Shown here piece after piece: positions 8,493 through 17,750 of a stretch of DNA of 64,000 nt. Origin of the DNA: Paraburkholderia lycopersici (GTDB lineage: Bacteria; Pseudomonadota; Gammaproteobacteria; Burkholderiales; Burkholderiaceae); contig NZ_FMYQ01000010.1 in the NCBI RefSeq assembly GCF_900096975.1, positions 124,001 through 188,000 of the forward strand. Reading direction: 5' to 3'. Each line of letters opens with the position of its first letter. Within the stretch, counting starts at the first letter, position 1. The position numbers and the translations under genes are program-made. The notes below the pieces were generated by a model. That model was not told where the DNA came from. It did not search any database and saw nothing but the letters and a program-made list of their open reading frames with translations.

Positions 8493-9014
8493 AGGCGACG
8501 CCGCAGATCGAAACACTCAACGCACCTGAAGCGCCAGGGCGGGTGCAACAAGATGCGCCCAAACACCGAACATCACGCGGGAACCCGAACTGCACATCGC
8601 CGATACGCATCGCCGACAACACCACATCCTTCTGGCCCCGCCGATAGTGGCGGGATGGATCGCTGCCTTCGGTTACAATGCACGACTAGTTCGCTTCGCA
8701 CAGCACAGAAAACACGCGTGTTGGTAAGTCGCGAATCTGCCTTTGATTGATAGTCCAGCGATAACAGTGTGCGCTGGACTGTATACCCCGACGCGCATCG
8801 GACCGGTATTGCGAGCCCACGCGTCTGACCCATCCCCTCGCGTACCTGATTCGCCGCCCGGACAAGGCGGTGTCCATGACTTCCGGGACGCAAGGGCGAC
8901 CCAGTAGTTTTTATGCTTCCCACTACCGCTCGAGCGCTTGTCGATCAACGCGCGCGGCGTCTTCCACAATGCGGCGTCCGAACCCGTGTCCCGCCAATTG
9001 ATCAGGAACCTTGA
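8493..9014. other. Intergenic region with two hairpins upstream of infA
   Basis: About 520 bases without a supported gene. CCCGCC (8637-8642) pairs with GGCGGG (8649-8654) around GATAGT, and GTCCAGCG (8753-8760) pairs perfectly with CGCTGGAC (8772-8779). A long minus-strand frame (8673-9227) runs antisense through infA and is rejected. GGTTACAATG near 8671 could be a -10 region. Confidence 0.5.
8753..8779 (+). other. Perfect 8-bp stem-loop upstream of infA
   Basis: GTCCAGCG and CGCTGGAC flank an 11-base loop. It is not followed by a T-run. It could be a leader structure of the infA transcript or an operator; nothing more can be said. Confidence 0.45.
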
Positions 9015-9281
9015 ATGGCCAAAGAAGAACTGCTGGAACTCGACGGTATCGTTGACGAAGTGCTGCCAGACAGCCGTTACCGCGTCACGCTCGACAATGG
9101 CGTGGTTGTAGGGGCGTACGCGTCCGGACGAATTCGCAAGAATCACATTCGCATTCTTGCGGGCGATCGGGTAACGCTGGAACTTTCGGTGTACGACCTG
9201 ACAAAAGGACGAATCAATTTCCGTCATAAGGATGAGCGAAGCAGTCCCGCAACGCCAAGAGCCGCATTTCGCCGTCGTTAA
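9015..9281 (+). CDS. infA: Translation initiation factor IF-1 (accessory paralogue)
   Basis: An 88-residue S1/OB-fold protein: [29 protein letters not shown] at the N-terminus, [35 protein letters not shown] in the core, all typical of IF-1. It binds the A site of the 30S subunit during initiation. It is about 16 residues longer than the canonical 72-residue form, with a Pro/Arg-rich tail ([13 protein letters not shown]). It is not in the ribosomal-protein operon, so it is probably an extra copy, as is common in Burkholderia, here beside cspA-like and rpsU genes. Confidence 0.93.
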   Translation: MAKEELLELDGIVDEVLPDSRYRVTLDNGVVVGAYASGRIRKNHIRILAGDRVTLELSVYDLTKGRINFRHKDERSSPATPRAAFRRR

Positions 9282-9386
9282 CGGAGCGATACGCGGCCGT
9301 TGGCTGTGACCCTTACCTGTGACGACGCTGCGCGCACATCCACATCACGGTTCGCCATTGCTGGCGGACCTCAATCAAGGAAAATA

Positions 9387-9599
9387 GTGACCACTGTAAT
9401 TCTGAAACCCGACGAGCCCGTGGAAGTTGCGTTACGCCGTTTCCGTCGCGCGATCGAACGCACAGGCCTGATTCCGGAGCTTCGTGCCCGGACAGCCTAT
9501 GAAAAACCTACCGCAGAGCGCAAGCGCAAAAAGGCCGCTGCAGTGGCACGCCTGCGCAAGCAGATCAAACGCTCGTTGCCACCAAAAAAGCGGTACTGA
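9387..9599 (+). CDS. rpsU: Small ribosomal subunit protein bS21 (paralogue)
   Basis: A 70-residue basic protein starting with GTG at 9387: [21 protein letters not shown], then a [17 protein letters not shown] helix and the SLPPKKRY end typical of bS21. CAAGGAAAAT just upstream gives a Shine-Dalgarno. bS21 sits on the 30S platform near the anti-Shine-Dalgarno sequence and influences mRNA selection. It lies 105 bases after infA on the same strand. The GTG start is inferred from length and family; the frame stays open back to 9300. Confidence 0.92.
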   Translation: MTTVILKPDEPVEVALRRFRRAIERTGLIPELRARTAYEKPTAERKRKKAAAVARLRKQIKRSLPPKKRY

Positions 9600-9941
9600 C
9601 CCGGAACTGCAGGGTAGCCTTGCACAAGCGGCACGTCCGGTGCCCAGCCGGGCATCTCGCGTAACCTCCGTATGAGAACCGGTTCTGATCTTGGCCGAGG
9701 CGCCGGATGAGTTCGCATAGCGGCCACTCGATTTTCTGCGATCGATAGACCGCTTCGGGTCGAACTGAACCGGACGCTGTCGGATCGGACTCAGTTCCGG
9801 CCATGATCTGCCGTTCGCTTGTGCCGTTGCGTAGTCATAGGAACATCGGCTTGGGCTCAAATAACGGCCGCTCGCTGAAATTTGTTTCCCGCCTGCCAGA
9901 GCCACAGCTATCTGGGGGCTAGCCAAATCACGAGAGGCCTC
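9600..9941. other. Convergent intergenic region, nothing recognised
   Basis: About 340 bases between rpsU (plus) and the FUSC gene (minus). Overlapping short frames only. A perfect 12-base palindrome, GAGAGGCCTCTC, lies at 9932-9943 across the end of the FUSC gene; it has no T-run. Confidence 0.4.
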
Positions 9942-11093
9942 TCAGGAGCCTTTGCCGCCATCGCTCTCCGTCGCATCGCGATTCATGTACTGCCGCATAG
10001 ATGTAAACATGCGCGCACAGAGCTTGGCGCCGAACAGCGATAATCCGCCCAGCAGGCATCCAGAAACGACGTTGATGCCACGCTCCAGTCCCGATGGCAG
10101 CGAGTGTGTCGTCACGCTCAGATCGAGCGTGATCAGCGCGCACCGCAGGCCGAACCCGACCACGTAGCGACGAAACGACACGATCGTAAGCGCGGCGCCA
10201 AGCGACAGGCATACGGAAAGCCACGTAGACGACACCACGTAGTGGGACATCAGCATCCCGGCGGGTACGCCCAGCAGCGCGCCCGTCGTCCTGTCGCGAA
10301 TCTTCCTGCCAGCGCTCAGGAAGTCGCCCGTGAAGACACTCGCAGCCGACCAGATCATCCACTCGCCGTGCCGGACGTGCATCGTCTCGACGACCGCGGT
10401 TGCAACCCCGATACCGACGATGATCGCAAACACCCAGAGCACGACGTCCGACTGGGGCGCGAGACGGTCGTCCGTATGGCGGAGCCGTGCCCAATGCTTG
10501 ACCAGTGACGTTACCCGCTCGCGGCGACTGTGATCGACGATGCTCAAGGCCAGTGGCACCGCGATCGCGAAACCGAGCAGTCCGGAGATCAGCATATAGG
10601 CGCCGAGCGCAGCAGCCGGGCTGGTTTGCGCACTGAGCTCCAGTGGAAGATAGACCGAGACTACGAATATCAGCGTGCACACCGTGCGGATCGCCGCGAA
10701 ACGGGCGGAGAGCAACGTCGTGGCCGCTGCCAGACAGGTGGTGCACGCAATGAACTGCACCGGACTCGCCACGGCTGCGCATGCGGCCATCGACGTGCCG
10801 AACATCACGGCGCCCAGCAGCAACACGCCCGATGGTGCGAGGCTGCATCGCTCCAACGAAACGAACAGGCCGATGCACATGATGACGGCGCCCAGTCCGT
10901 CGGTCGCGAACCGTCCGGCTACTGCCGCAACCGGCGCGAACGCAAGCATTCCCCGCCACGCGCCACGCGAATCGACCTCCGCCCCTATCCTGCGCAGCAT
11001 CCCTTTCACCGGCTGACTCTCCCGGGCCGCGCGAATTCGCCGCTGCGCGTCTGTCACAGACGGCGCCTGATCGAGTCCGGCAGCTTGCGCCAC
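9942..11093 (-). CDS. FUSC-family inner-membrane protein (putative efflux component)
   Basis: A 383-residue protein with two blocks of hydrophobic helices (roughly residues 45-180 and 215-360) separated by a cytoplasmic segment (VDHSRRERVTSLVKHWARLRHTDD), the layout of FUSC/aromatic-acid-exporter-type proteins. The second block has RKIRDRTTGALLGVPAGM, matching the conserved RxxxTxxGxxxG pattern of the family. The assigned GTG start overlaps the preceding M81 gene by 40 bases; a later ATG at 11000 would avoid the overlap but lacks a better ribosome site. Last gene of the seven-gene hydantoinase-like operon; it may export a product or an inhibitory substrate. Partner proteins of AaeA type are absent. 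Confidence 0.75.
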   Translation of the reverse strand: MAQAAGLDQAPSVTDAQRRIRAARESQPVKGMLRRIGAEVDSRGAWRGMLAFAPVAAVAGRFATDGLGAVIMCIGLFVSLERCSLAPSGVLLLGAVMFGTSMAACAAVASPVQFIACTTCLAAATTLLSARFAAIRTVCTLIFVVSVYLPLELSAQTSPAAALGAYMLISGLLGFAIAVPLALSIVDHSRRERVTSLVKHWARLRHTDDRLAPQSDVVLWVFAIIVGIGVATAVVETMHVRHGEWMIWSAASVFTGDFLSAGRKIRDRTTGALLGVPAGMLMSHYVVSSTWLSVCLSLGAALTIVSFRRYVVGFGLRCALITLDLSVTTHSLPSGLERGINVVSGCLLGGLSLFGAKLCARMFTSMRQYMNRDATESDGGKGS

Positions 11094-12550
11094 GGCAGGT
11101 CGCCGGGATCGACCGCGGCCGCGCCACGTGCCTTCGCGATCACGACGTCGCGCTGCGCGTCCTCGACGAGCGGCGTGAAATCCGCGCGGAAGTGATTGCT
11201 GCTCTTCACGACGATGATCTTCATCTGCTCCGGCTCAATGTTCACGAAGCGGAACAGTTCCCGATCCTGAGCGCCGATCTTGCCGCTCGCGACGACCACC
11301 AGCACGCCATCGATCTCCACGGCGACGCTCGGCCCCAGCTCGGCGACGAAGCCGGTCATCTTCGGCCCCTTGTATCTGACCCGGCCATCGCTGACCGCCA
11401 TCACGGTAAACTCGCCGTCGACGGCGGGATCGGCGGGGCCGTCCCAGAGCATGCCCGGCTGGCCCAGACTCGCTTGCAGTTTCGCGCCCACGCCCGCCTG
11501 CACGGCCCGTTGCGCGAAAACCGGATCGCACAACACGCCAAGCGCGACGCGCTGCCTGAACCGGCAGCCGGCACCCGCGTCCAGCAGCGCGCGAAGCATG
11601 CCGGTGGTCGACGCGCTGCCGCCTGCCCCGGGGTTGTCCTGGGTGTCGGCGATCACGACCGGTCCCGCGCTGAGATTTGCCCGATCGATCGCGCGGGCCA
11701 CGGCCTCGTCCGCATCGAGGACGTCGATCCGCCATTGCGCAGGCTCGCATGCGAGCGCCCCGATGTGCGCAACCGCGTTCGCCGCATCGGCGCCGACGCT
11801 CCAGATCATCGGCGCGCATTCCGCAAAATCGGACGCTGGAAAGCCCATGCAAAAGCTGGAGACCGTGCCGCACGCTGCGTCGATCTTCGCAAGCCGCTCG
11901 TAAATCGGTTTCGCGGGCGCCGCCGTCGTGCTCTGCGAATTCAGCGGAATCAGAAACGGCACGCGCAGCGAGCTGAGCGCTTCGCGACGCCCCCGCAGCA
12001 GCCGTCGCCGAAGCAGCTCGCCCGCCAGCTCACCGGTCTCGACATAATCGATATGCGGATACGTGCGGTACGACACCATCGCATCTGCACACTCGAGCAT
12101 GCGCCGCGTCACGTTCGCATGCAGGTCGAGGCTCGCGACAATGGGCACGCTCGCCCCAACCAGCTCGCGAATCCGGCTCAACAGCTCGCCTTCGGTATCG
12201 TCCACATGTTCGGCGACCGCGGCGCCATGCAGATCGACGTAGATCGCATCGGGCCGATGGGCCTGCACGTCGCCGCATATCTCATGGCAAATACGCTCGA
12301 ACGCCGCCGACGTCACATATGAAGACGGCGCGGCGCCGCACCACAGACTCGGCACCGGCTCCCATCCCTGCGCGCGCGCATAGCGCAGAAAGCCGGTGCC
12401 CGGAACGGCGACCTGTTCGAGCATGTCCAGCATCGACGTCCCGCGTACCGCGGCCGGAAGCATCTCGCCGCGCTCGAATGCGGACCAGTCCGCCGTTTCC
12501 GCCGCAAAGGTGTTGGTTTCGTGCTTATACCCAGCGATCAGCACTCTCAT
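11054..12550 (-). CDS. M81-family metallopeptidase (MlrC-like)
   Basis: A 498-residue protein with the M81/MlrC layout. The N-terminal domain starts MRVLIAGYKHETNTF, the family's GxxHETNTF signature, and contains DLHGAAVAEH (about 147-156), ASLDLHANVT (about 175) and YRTYPHIDYVETG (about 195), which supply the metal-binding His and Asp residues. The C-terminal MlrC domain includes VVIADTQDNPGAGG and KSSNHFRADFTPLV near the end. The first described member, MlrC, hydrolyses linearised microcystin; most members have unknown substrates. It sits after hyuA (68-base gap) and before the FUSC gene, so it most likely cleaves a product of the hydantoinase-type step. Confidence 0.9.
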   Translation of the reverse strand: MRVLIAGYKHETNTFAAETADWSAFERGEMLPAAVRGTSMLDMLEQVAVPGTGFLRYARAQGWEPVPSLWCGAAPSSYVTSAAFERICHEICGDVQAHRPDAIYVDLHGAAVAEHVDDTEGELLSRIRELVGASVPIVASLDLHANVTRRMLECADAMVSYRTYPHIDYVETGELAGELLRRRLLRGRREALSSLRVPFLIPLNSQSTTAAPAKPIYERLAKIDAACGTVSSFCMGFPASDFAECAPMIWSVGADAANAVAHIGALACEPAQWRIDVLDADEAVARAIDRANLSAGPVVIADTQDNPGAGGSASTTGMLRALLDAGAGCRFRQRVALGVLCDPVFAQRAVQAGVGAKLQASLGQPGMLWDGPADPAVDGEFTVMAVSDGRVRYKGPKMTGFVAELGPSVAVEIDGVLVVVASGKIGAQDRELFRFVNIEPEQMKIIVVKSSNHFRADFTPLVEDAQRDVVIAKARGAAAVDPGDLPWRKLPDSIRRRL

Positions 12551-12618
12551 CCGTCTACTCCATAGCCATCCGGCGGGGGCGCTCGCGTCCCGCCGGCGTT
12601 CTCGATAGCGCTGTCCGG

Positions 12619-14691
12619 TCAGACCTGCTCTCGTACGATAAGGCTGCCGAACTCATGCACCTCGGCATACTGGCCGGGCAGCATCAGCGTCGTCGTATCG
12701 AGTTGCACGAAGATGGCCGGCCCCTCGACCACCGCCCCCGCCCCCAGTCGGTTGCGGTCGTAGATCGGCGTGTCGAGCGAGCCGTCCGGGAAATGCACCG
12801 GCTGACGGCCGATGATGGCCGACGCGGTGTCCGTGTTCGCGCCGATGTGCGGCCACTGCGGCGGTTGCAGTTCGCCGCTCGCCTCGACGTGCAGCGTGGC
12901 GATTTCGACCGGCATGTCGTGCTGCGCGAACGTGTACAGCGACTCGTGCAACCGGTGGAACGCGTCGATCGCGTCCGCCAACGCCGCCTCGCCGCGCTTG
13001 CCGCCAGGCCATGGCACGCTGAGTTCGGAACCCTGGTGCGCGTAGTGCATGCTGGCCTTGCGCACGATCATGCGTCCATGTTCCGGGACGCCTTCGCCGT
13101 CGAGCCAGGCGATCGCCTCGCGCTCCATCTCTTCGAAGACCCGTTCGATCGCGTCGAAGTCGAAACGTCCGGCGCGCTGCACCGACGTGCGCGAGAAATC
13201 CGACTTCAGCTTCGACGTGAGCAACCCGATCGTCGACAGCACACCCGGCGACGGCGGCACGAGCACGGTCGGAATGCCGAGCAGCCGCGCGAGCGACGAG
13301 CCGTGCAGCGGTCCCGCGCCGCCGAAGGGCACCAGTGCGAACTCGCGCGGATCGTGACCGCGCTGCACCGACACGACGCGAATCGCATTGACCATCGCGT
13401 TGTCCGCGAGCGCCAGAATGCCGCGCGCGGCGTCCTCGATCGACAGTCCCAGCGGACGTGCGATCCGGTCCTCGATCGCGCGGCGGGCCGCGTCGACGTC
13501 GAGCGACATCGCACCCTTCAGCAAGGTGGGCGGCACGTGTCCGAGCGCCGCATGCGCGTCCGTGACCGTCGGCTCGGTGCCGCCACGCCGGTAGCAGACC
13601 GGCCCCGGCTGCGCGCCCGCGCTTTCCGGGCCGACCGTCAGCACGCCGTCGGCCGACACGCGCGCGATCGAACCGCCGCCTGCGCCGATCGTGTTGATGT
13701 CGACCATCGGCAACGTCAGCGGCCATGCGCCGACCTGGCCTTCCATCGTGGTGCCCGGCACACCGTCCTTGATCAGGCTGATGTCGGCCGAGGTGCCGCC
13801 GATGTCCACGCCGATCACGTTGCCGAAGCCCGCAAGGCTGGCCATTTCCTGCGCGCCGACGACGCCCGCGGCCGGACCGCTCAGTGCGGTCTGCACTGGC
13901 TCGCGCCGCACCACGGCCGCCCCCGCGACGCCGCCGTTGGACTTCATCAGCAGCAACGGCGCGGACACGCCCAATCTGAGCAGCCGTTGTTCGAGCCGAT
14001 GCACATACGTCGATACGGCCGGAGCGACATACGCGTTCAGGATGGTGACCATGCTGCGCTCGTACTCACGCATCACCGGCAGCACTTCGCACGACAACGA
14101 CACCATCGCGTCGGGCCAGTTCGACACGATGATGTCTCGGGCCCGCTGCTCATGCACCGGGTTCAGATACGCATGCAGGAAGCACACGGCGATCGACTCC
14201 ACGCCGTCGTCCCGCAACCGGCGCGTCAGCCGGGCGATCGCCGCTTCGTCCAGCGCTTCAAGTTCCGCGCCGTCGGCGTCCAGCATGCCGCCGATCTCGA
14301 AGATCAGCTCAGGCGGAACCGGGCGGCTCGGCTTGATCCACGAATAGAGGTTCGCGTCGCGCGGCACATCGTGTCGACCGATCTCCAGCACATGACGAAA
14401 GCCCTTGTTGGTCAGCAGGACGGCTTTTGCGCCTTTGCCTTCGAGGATCAGGTTGGTGGCCACCGTGGTTCCATGCAGCACCTGAACCAGATCGGCCGGC
14501 TGGAACTCCGACAGCTTCAGCGCCTCGGCTACGCCGTTCACAAACCCCTCGGACGGATCGGCCGGAGTCGACGGCGTCTTGACCGTCCACGCCCGCCCCG
14601 TCGAGCGGTCGAACAGCGTGACGTCGGTAAAGGTACCGCCAATGTCGATGGCCACGGACAGCTCGTTCGGTTTCTTGCTCATCTGCGTCAT
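12619..14691 (-). CDS. Hydantoinase/oxoprolinase subunit A
   Basis: A 690-residue ATP-dependent amidohydrolase subunit. The N-terminal actin-like ATPase motif is AIDIGGTFTDVTLFD (about residues 14-28) and the second is GVDIGGTSADISLI (about 294-307), with GAGGGSIA shortly after and FGGAGPLHG near 470. This is the HyuA half of the hydantoinase/5-oxoprolinase/acetone-carboxylase superfamily, which phosphorylates a cyclic amide or ketone. HyuB ends seven bases upstream, so the two are co-translated and should form a complex. ATG 14691 (MTQMSKK) and ATG 14682 are both possible starts. Substrate unknown; the neighbours suggest a peptide-like or cyclic amide compound. Confidence 0.92.
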   Translation of the reverse strand: MTQMSKKPNELSVAIDIGGTFTDVTLFDRSTGRAWTVKTPSTPADPSEGFVNGVAEALKLSEFQPADLVQVLHGTTVATNLILEGKGAKAVLLTNKGFRHVLEIGRHDVPRDANLYSWIKPSRPVPPELIFEIGGMLDADGAELEALDEAAIARLTRRLRDDGVESIAVCFLHAYLNPVHEQRARDIIVSNWPDAMVSLSCEVLPVMREYERSMVTILNAYVAPAVSTYVHRLEQRLLRLGVSAPLLLMKSNGGVAGAAVVRREPVQTALSGPAAGVVGAQEMASLAGFGNVIGVDIGGTSADISLIKDGVPGTTMEGQVGAWPLTLPMVDINTIGAGGGSIARVSADGVLTVGPESAGAQPGPVCYRRGGTEPTVTDAHAALGHVPPTLLKGAMSLDVDAARRAIEDRIARPLGLSIEDAARGILALADNAMVNAIRVVSVQRGHDPREFALVPFGGAGPLHGSSLARLLGIPTVLVPPSPGVLSTIGLLTSKLKSDFSRTSVQRAGRFDFDAIERVFEEMEREAIAWLDGEGVPEHGRMIVRKASMHYAHQGSELSVPWPGGKRGEAALADAIDAFHRLHESLYTFAQHDMPVEIATLHVEASGELQPPQWPHIGANTDTASAIIGRQPVHFPDGSLDTPIYDRNRLGAGAVVEGPAIFVQLDTTTLMLPGQYAEVHEFGSLIVREQV

Positions 14692-14697
14692 GTTGTT

Positions 14698-16524
14698 TCA
14701 AACCTGATCAAGGTAAATCTCACGGTGGAACAGCTTCGACTCGGGCCGCGCCGCGCGCAGCGCGGCCGTCGCCGCGGCGTCGATCGCATAGCCGTCCACC
14801 TCGTCTCCCAGCGCCACGCCGTAGTCCGCGCGGGCGGCCTCGACCGACACGAAGCCTCGCAGCACGTCGAGCCGCACCGACTCCTGCGGCCGGTCGTAAG
14901 GATGTCCATGGCCGCCGCCGCCGCCCGTCTCCAGCCGCACGATGTCGTGCTTGCGCAGACGGATCTGGTCCGCGAGCGGGTCCAGGCGCCGCTCGTCCGC
15001 GCGTCCCGGATTGACGGTCGCGCTGCCCGCGCGGCCGCTCATGCCGCCCGCGACTCCCCACGGCGTTTTGCGGGTGCTGTCCAGCCTGATCGACATCACG
15101 ACTTCGTCCGCCAGAATTTCAATCTCACGCACGACGCCGCAGCCTCCGCGCCAACGTCCGGGACCACCGGTATCCGGATTGATCCCGTAACGCAGCAGAC
15201 GAACCGGGTAGCTCGCATTGATGAATTCGGCCGGATAGTTCTTTTGCGCGACGAAGTAGACCGCGTCGATACCGTCGGCGAAAGGCCGCGCGGCGTTGCC
15301 GACCGCGCAGCCGTCCGTGATCAGGAACGGCTCCTGCGACGCCGGGTCCAGTCCACGAAACAGCGACAGGCTGTACGCGGGCCCCGACGCGAGCGCATTG
15401 CCCTGCGAAGCGATATTGAACAGCCCCATGAACGTGCTCTGAAGACGCAGCCAGGTCAGACTGCGCAGCCCGACCGGCGCCGGAAACGTCGGTTGCAGCA
15501 GGCTGCCTTCGCGGGTGCGCACTTCGTTGACGAGACGCATCAGTCCGTCGTTGAGCGGTTCGAGCGGGTCGCGCGACGTCAGGTAAATGCCGAGGATCAG
15601 CGACGGGACCACCGGATTCATGATGTAGTTGATCGGCCCCGCCGCCTGATCGGCGCTCCTCGTCGTATCGACGATCACCTTGTCGTCGGTGATTTCCAGC
15701 CGCACGTTGATCGCGTACGGGCCGCCGCCAGCGCCGTCGTTGTCGACGTAGTCTTCGAACTGATAGATGCCGGGCTTGAAGGTCTCCTTGAGCAGCTTGC
15801 GCGCGCGCTTCTCGCTGCGGTCCTGAATCTGTTCGAACGCGCTTGCCACGGCGCTCGGGCCGAAGCGCCCGACCAGCTCCGCGAGGCGCCGCTCGCCGAG
15901 CCGCAGCGCGGCGACCAGTGCGCGCATGTCGCCGCGCACCATTACCGGAAAGCGGGTGTTGCGCTCGAAAATCCGCAGGATCTCTTCATTGGCGACGCCT
16001 TCGCGGAACAGCCGAACCGGCGGAACAATGATGCCTTCCTCGAAGTGGCTGGTGGCTTGCGGAGACAGCGAGCCGGGAGTCGCGCCGCCGATGTCGGTCA
16101 GATGCGCCCAGCTTTGCACGAAGCCGCAGAGCCGGCCGTCGACGAACACCGGCGACAGAAGCAGCTGATCGGGGCTATGTGTGATCGCCCCGCGTGAGCC
16201 GTAGCAGTCGTTGTACCAGTAGATGTCGCCGCTACGCATCGTCTCCAGCGGGTAGTACTCGATGATCGGTTCGAGCACGCGGCCAAAGAGCGGCAGCAGC
16301 GTACCCGCGACCATCCGGCCTTTCGCGTCGTACAGCGCGGTCCAGTAATCCTTCTTTTCGCGGATCATCGGCGACATCGCGGTCCGCTCCAGCAGCGCGC
16401 CCATTTCGTCCTGTGCCGCCCTCACCGCGCCGGCGATGATTTCGAGCGTCACCGCATCGACGTCCTGCGGCGCGAAACCGCCGGCCTGCATTTCGTGTTT
16501 CTCGTGTTTCACATCAACCTCCAT
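14698..16524 (-). CDS. Hydantoinase/oxoprolinase subunit B
   Basis: A 608-residue HyuB-type subunit: DAVTLEIIAGAVRAAQDEMGALLERTAMSPMIREKKDY at the N-terminus is the family hallmark, followed by GDIYWYNDCYGSRGAITHSPD, then a glycine-rich C-terminus (PDTGGPGRWRGGCG, ETGGGGGHGHPYDRP). The start ATG 16524 has GGAG ten bases upstream; the longer frame to 16575 would run into the porin gene. It forms the hydrolase with HyuA. Both subunits are full length, so the enzyme should be functional. Known relatives open 5-oxoproline, N-methylhydantoin or caprolactam rings with ATP; which of these, if any, applies here is not shown. Confidence 0.92.
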   Translation of the reverse strand: MEVDVKHEKHEMQAGGFAPQDVDAVTLEIIAGAVRAAQDEMGALLERTAMSPMIREKKDYWTALYDAKGRMVAGTLLPLFGRVLEPIIEYYPLETMRSGDIYWYNDCYGSRGAITHSPDQLLLSPVFVDGRLCGFVQSWAHLTDIGGATPGSLSPQATSHFEEGIIVPPVRLFREGVANEEILRIFERNTRFPVMVRGDMRALVAALRLGERRLAELVGRFGPSAVASAFEQIQDRSEKRARKLLKETFKPGIYQFEDYVDNDGAGGGPYAINVRLEITDDKVIVDTTRSADQAAGPINYIMNPVVPSLILGIYLTSRDPLEPLNDGLMRLVNEVRTREGSLLQPTFPAPVGLRSLTWLRLQSTFMGLFNIASQGNALASGPAYSLSLFRGLDPASQEPFLITDGCAVGNAARPFADGIDAVYFVAQKNYPAEFINASYPVRLLRYGINPDTGGPGRWRGGCGVVREIEILADEVVMSIRLDSTRKTPWGVAGGMSGRAGSATVNPGRADERRLDPLADQIRLRKHDIVRLETGGGGGHGHPYDRPQESVRLDVLRGFVSVEAARADYGVALGDEVDGYAIDAAATAALRAARPESKLFHREIYLDQV

Positions 16525-16543
16525 AGAACCGTGACTCCATCCA

Positions 16544-17701
16544 TCAGAAAAAGTGAAAAAGGCCGATGCTGGCACCTAGCTGGCCCGCGCCCGTCGAGGT
16601 CTGCGTCTGCAGGTCCACGCCCATGTCGCTGAGCTTCGTGTTCCAGACCTTCGCGACGTTCGCGTATAGCCCGGTCGCCTTCGACAGGAAATATTGGGTT
16701 TGCAGCGCGACCAGCGTCGGCCGCGCGTCGATGCCGGCCACGCGCTCGTGATAGACGCCCGCGGTGGCGACCCAGGCCGGTGTAATCCGTTCGGTCAGAC
16801 CGGTCCAGTACAGGTTCGAGTCATGATCGACGCCCTGTACCTCCGTCTTCAGATGGCGATACCCGGCGAACACGGACGTGCCGCCCCACGTGTAACGGAG
16901 CGCCGTGGCGAGCCGCTCGGCGCGCTCCGGTGAAACCGGCGCGGCGGGAACCAGCGAAGGCACGTACAGGCTCATCCCGTATTGCGCCGACGTCATCGGC
17001 CCGTGCACGTAGTCGTACACGACGGCGGCCATCAGTTGATCCGTCGTGTAATCGGCGGCGACGCTGTATTCCTTTGACTTCGCTTCACCGCCGGCGACGC
17101 CGTTGAGCGGCGCATCGATGCCGTCGCTGCCGAAGCTGTACTGCAGGTTCTCGTGAAACGGTCCATCCGTGCGCGTATAGCGCACCGCGTTGTCCATTCG
17201 CGACACGAAGCCGCCGTCCATGCTCCACAGACTGACGTTCGAACCCTGCAACGGGTCCAGATAGCCGATCACGTCGTAGAGCGGCGTATAGACGCGGCCA
17301 AACACCACCTTGTTGTTGTCGTTTTGCAGACCCACCCATGCCTGCCGGCCAAACAGCCGACCGCCCTGCAAAGAGGCACCCGTGTTCGGGCTGATGCCGC
17401 CTTCCAGACGGAAGATCGCTTTGATGCCGCCGCCCAGATCCTCGACGCCCTTCAGGCCAATCGCATTCGCGTAGATCTCCGCCGCCGCGGCCTGCACGAC
17501 CGAATGCGATGTCTTTCCCGAATTCGTCAAATACTCGATCGCCTCGTCGAGCGAGCCGAACAAGGTGACGCTGCTTTGCGCACGCGCGAGCGCCGGCGCC
17601 ATCGACAGGATTACCAGACTGGCCGTGACGATTTTCCTGGCGATGCATGCGATTTGTTCAAATTTACTTATTTTGCATTCCGAATCGATTAATTGACTCA
17701 T
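16544..17701 (-). CDS. Outer-membrane porin (Burkholderia trimeric type)
   Basis: A 385-residue precursor. The N-terminal signal region has a long basic lead, then VTASLVILSMAPALARA, with mature protein starting QSSVTLFGSLDEAIEY. Porin landmarks are AIGLKGVEDLGGGIKAIFRLE and RLFGRQAWVGLQND, and the last residue is Phe (GLFHFF), needed for assembly in the outer membrane. ATG 17701 is chosen because GGAGAT lies six bases before it; ATG 17713 is an alternative. The gene lies 19 bases upstream of hyuB in the same operon, so it likely lets the operon's substrate into the periplasm. It differs from the porin at 33.9 kb. Confidence 0.92.
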   Translation of the reverse strand: MSQLIDSECKISKFEQIACIARKIVTASLVILSMAPALARAQSSVTLFGSLDEAIEYLTNSGKTSHSVVQAAAAEIYANAIGLKGVEDLGGGIKAIFRLEGGISPNTGASLQGGRLFGRQAWVGLQNDNNKVVFGRVYTPLYDVIGYLDPLQGSNVSLWSMDGGFVSRMDNAVRYTRTDGPFHENLQYSFGSDGIDAPLNGVAGGEAKSKEYSVAADYTTDQLMAAVVYDYVHGPMTSAQYGMSLYVPSLVPAAPVSPERAERLATALRYTWGGTSVFAGYRHLKTEVQGVDHDSNLYWTGLTERITPAWVATAGVYHERVAGIDARPTLVALQTQYFLSKATGLYANVAKVWNTKLSDMGVDLQTQTSTGAGQLGASIGLFHFF

Positions 17702-17750
17702 TTCGATCTCCATGGTCTTTTCCAAACCTTTATTTGAAAGATGCAGGCAA

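Noticed and set aside
8673..9227. A 184-codon minus-strand frame upstream of and across infA
   Set aside because: Overlaps infA antisense and has no recognisable domain or start signal.
9432..9926. A 164-codon minus-strand frame across rpsU
   Set aside because: Half of it is antisense to bS21; the remainder has no features.
12319..16197. A 1292-codon open frame on the plus strand
   Set aside because: It lies antisense to M81, HyuA and HyuB, which have clear motifs; its composition (Arg/His/Asp/Gln-rich) is that of a reverse-complement frame in GC-rich coding DNA.
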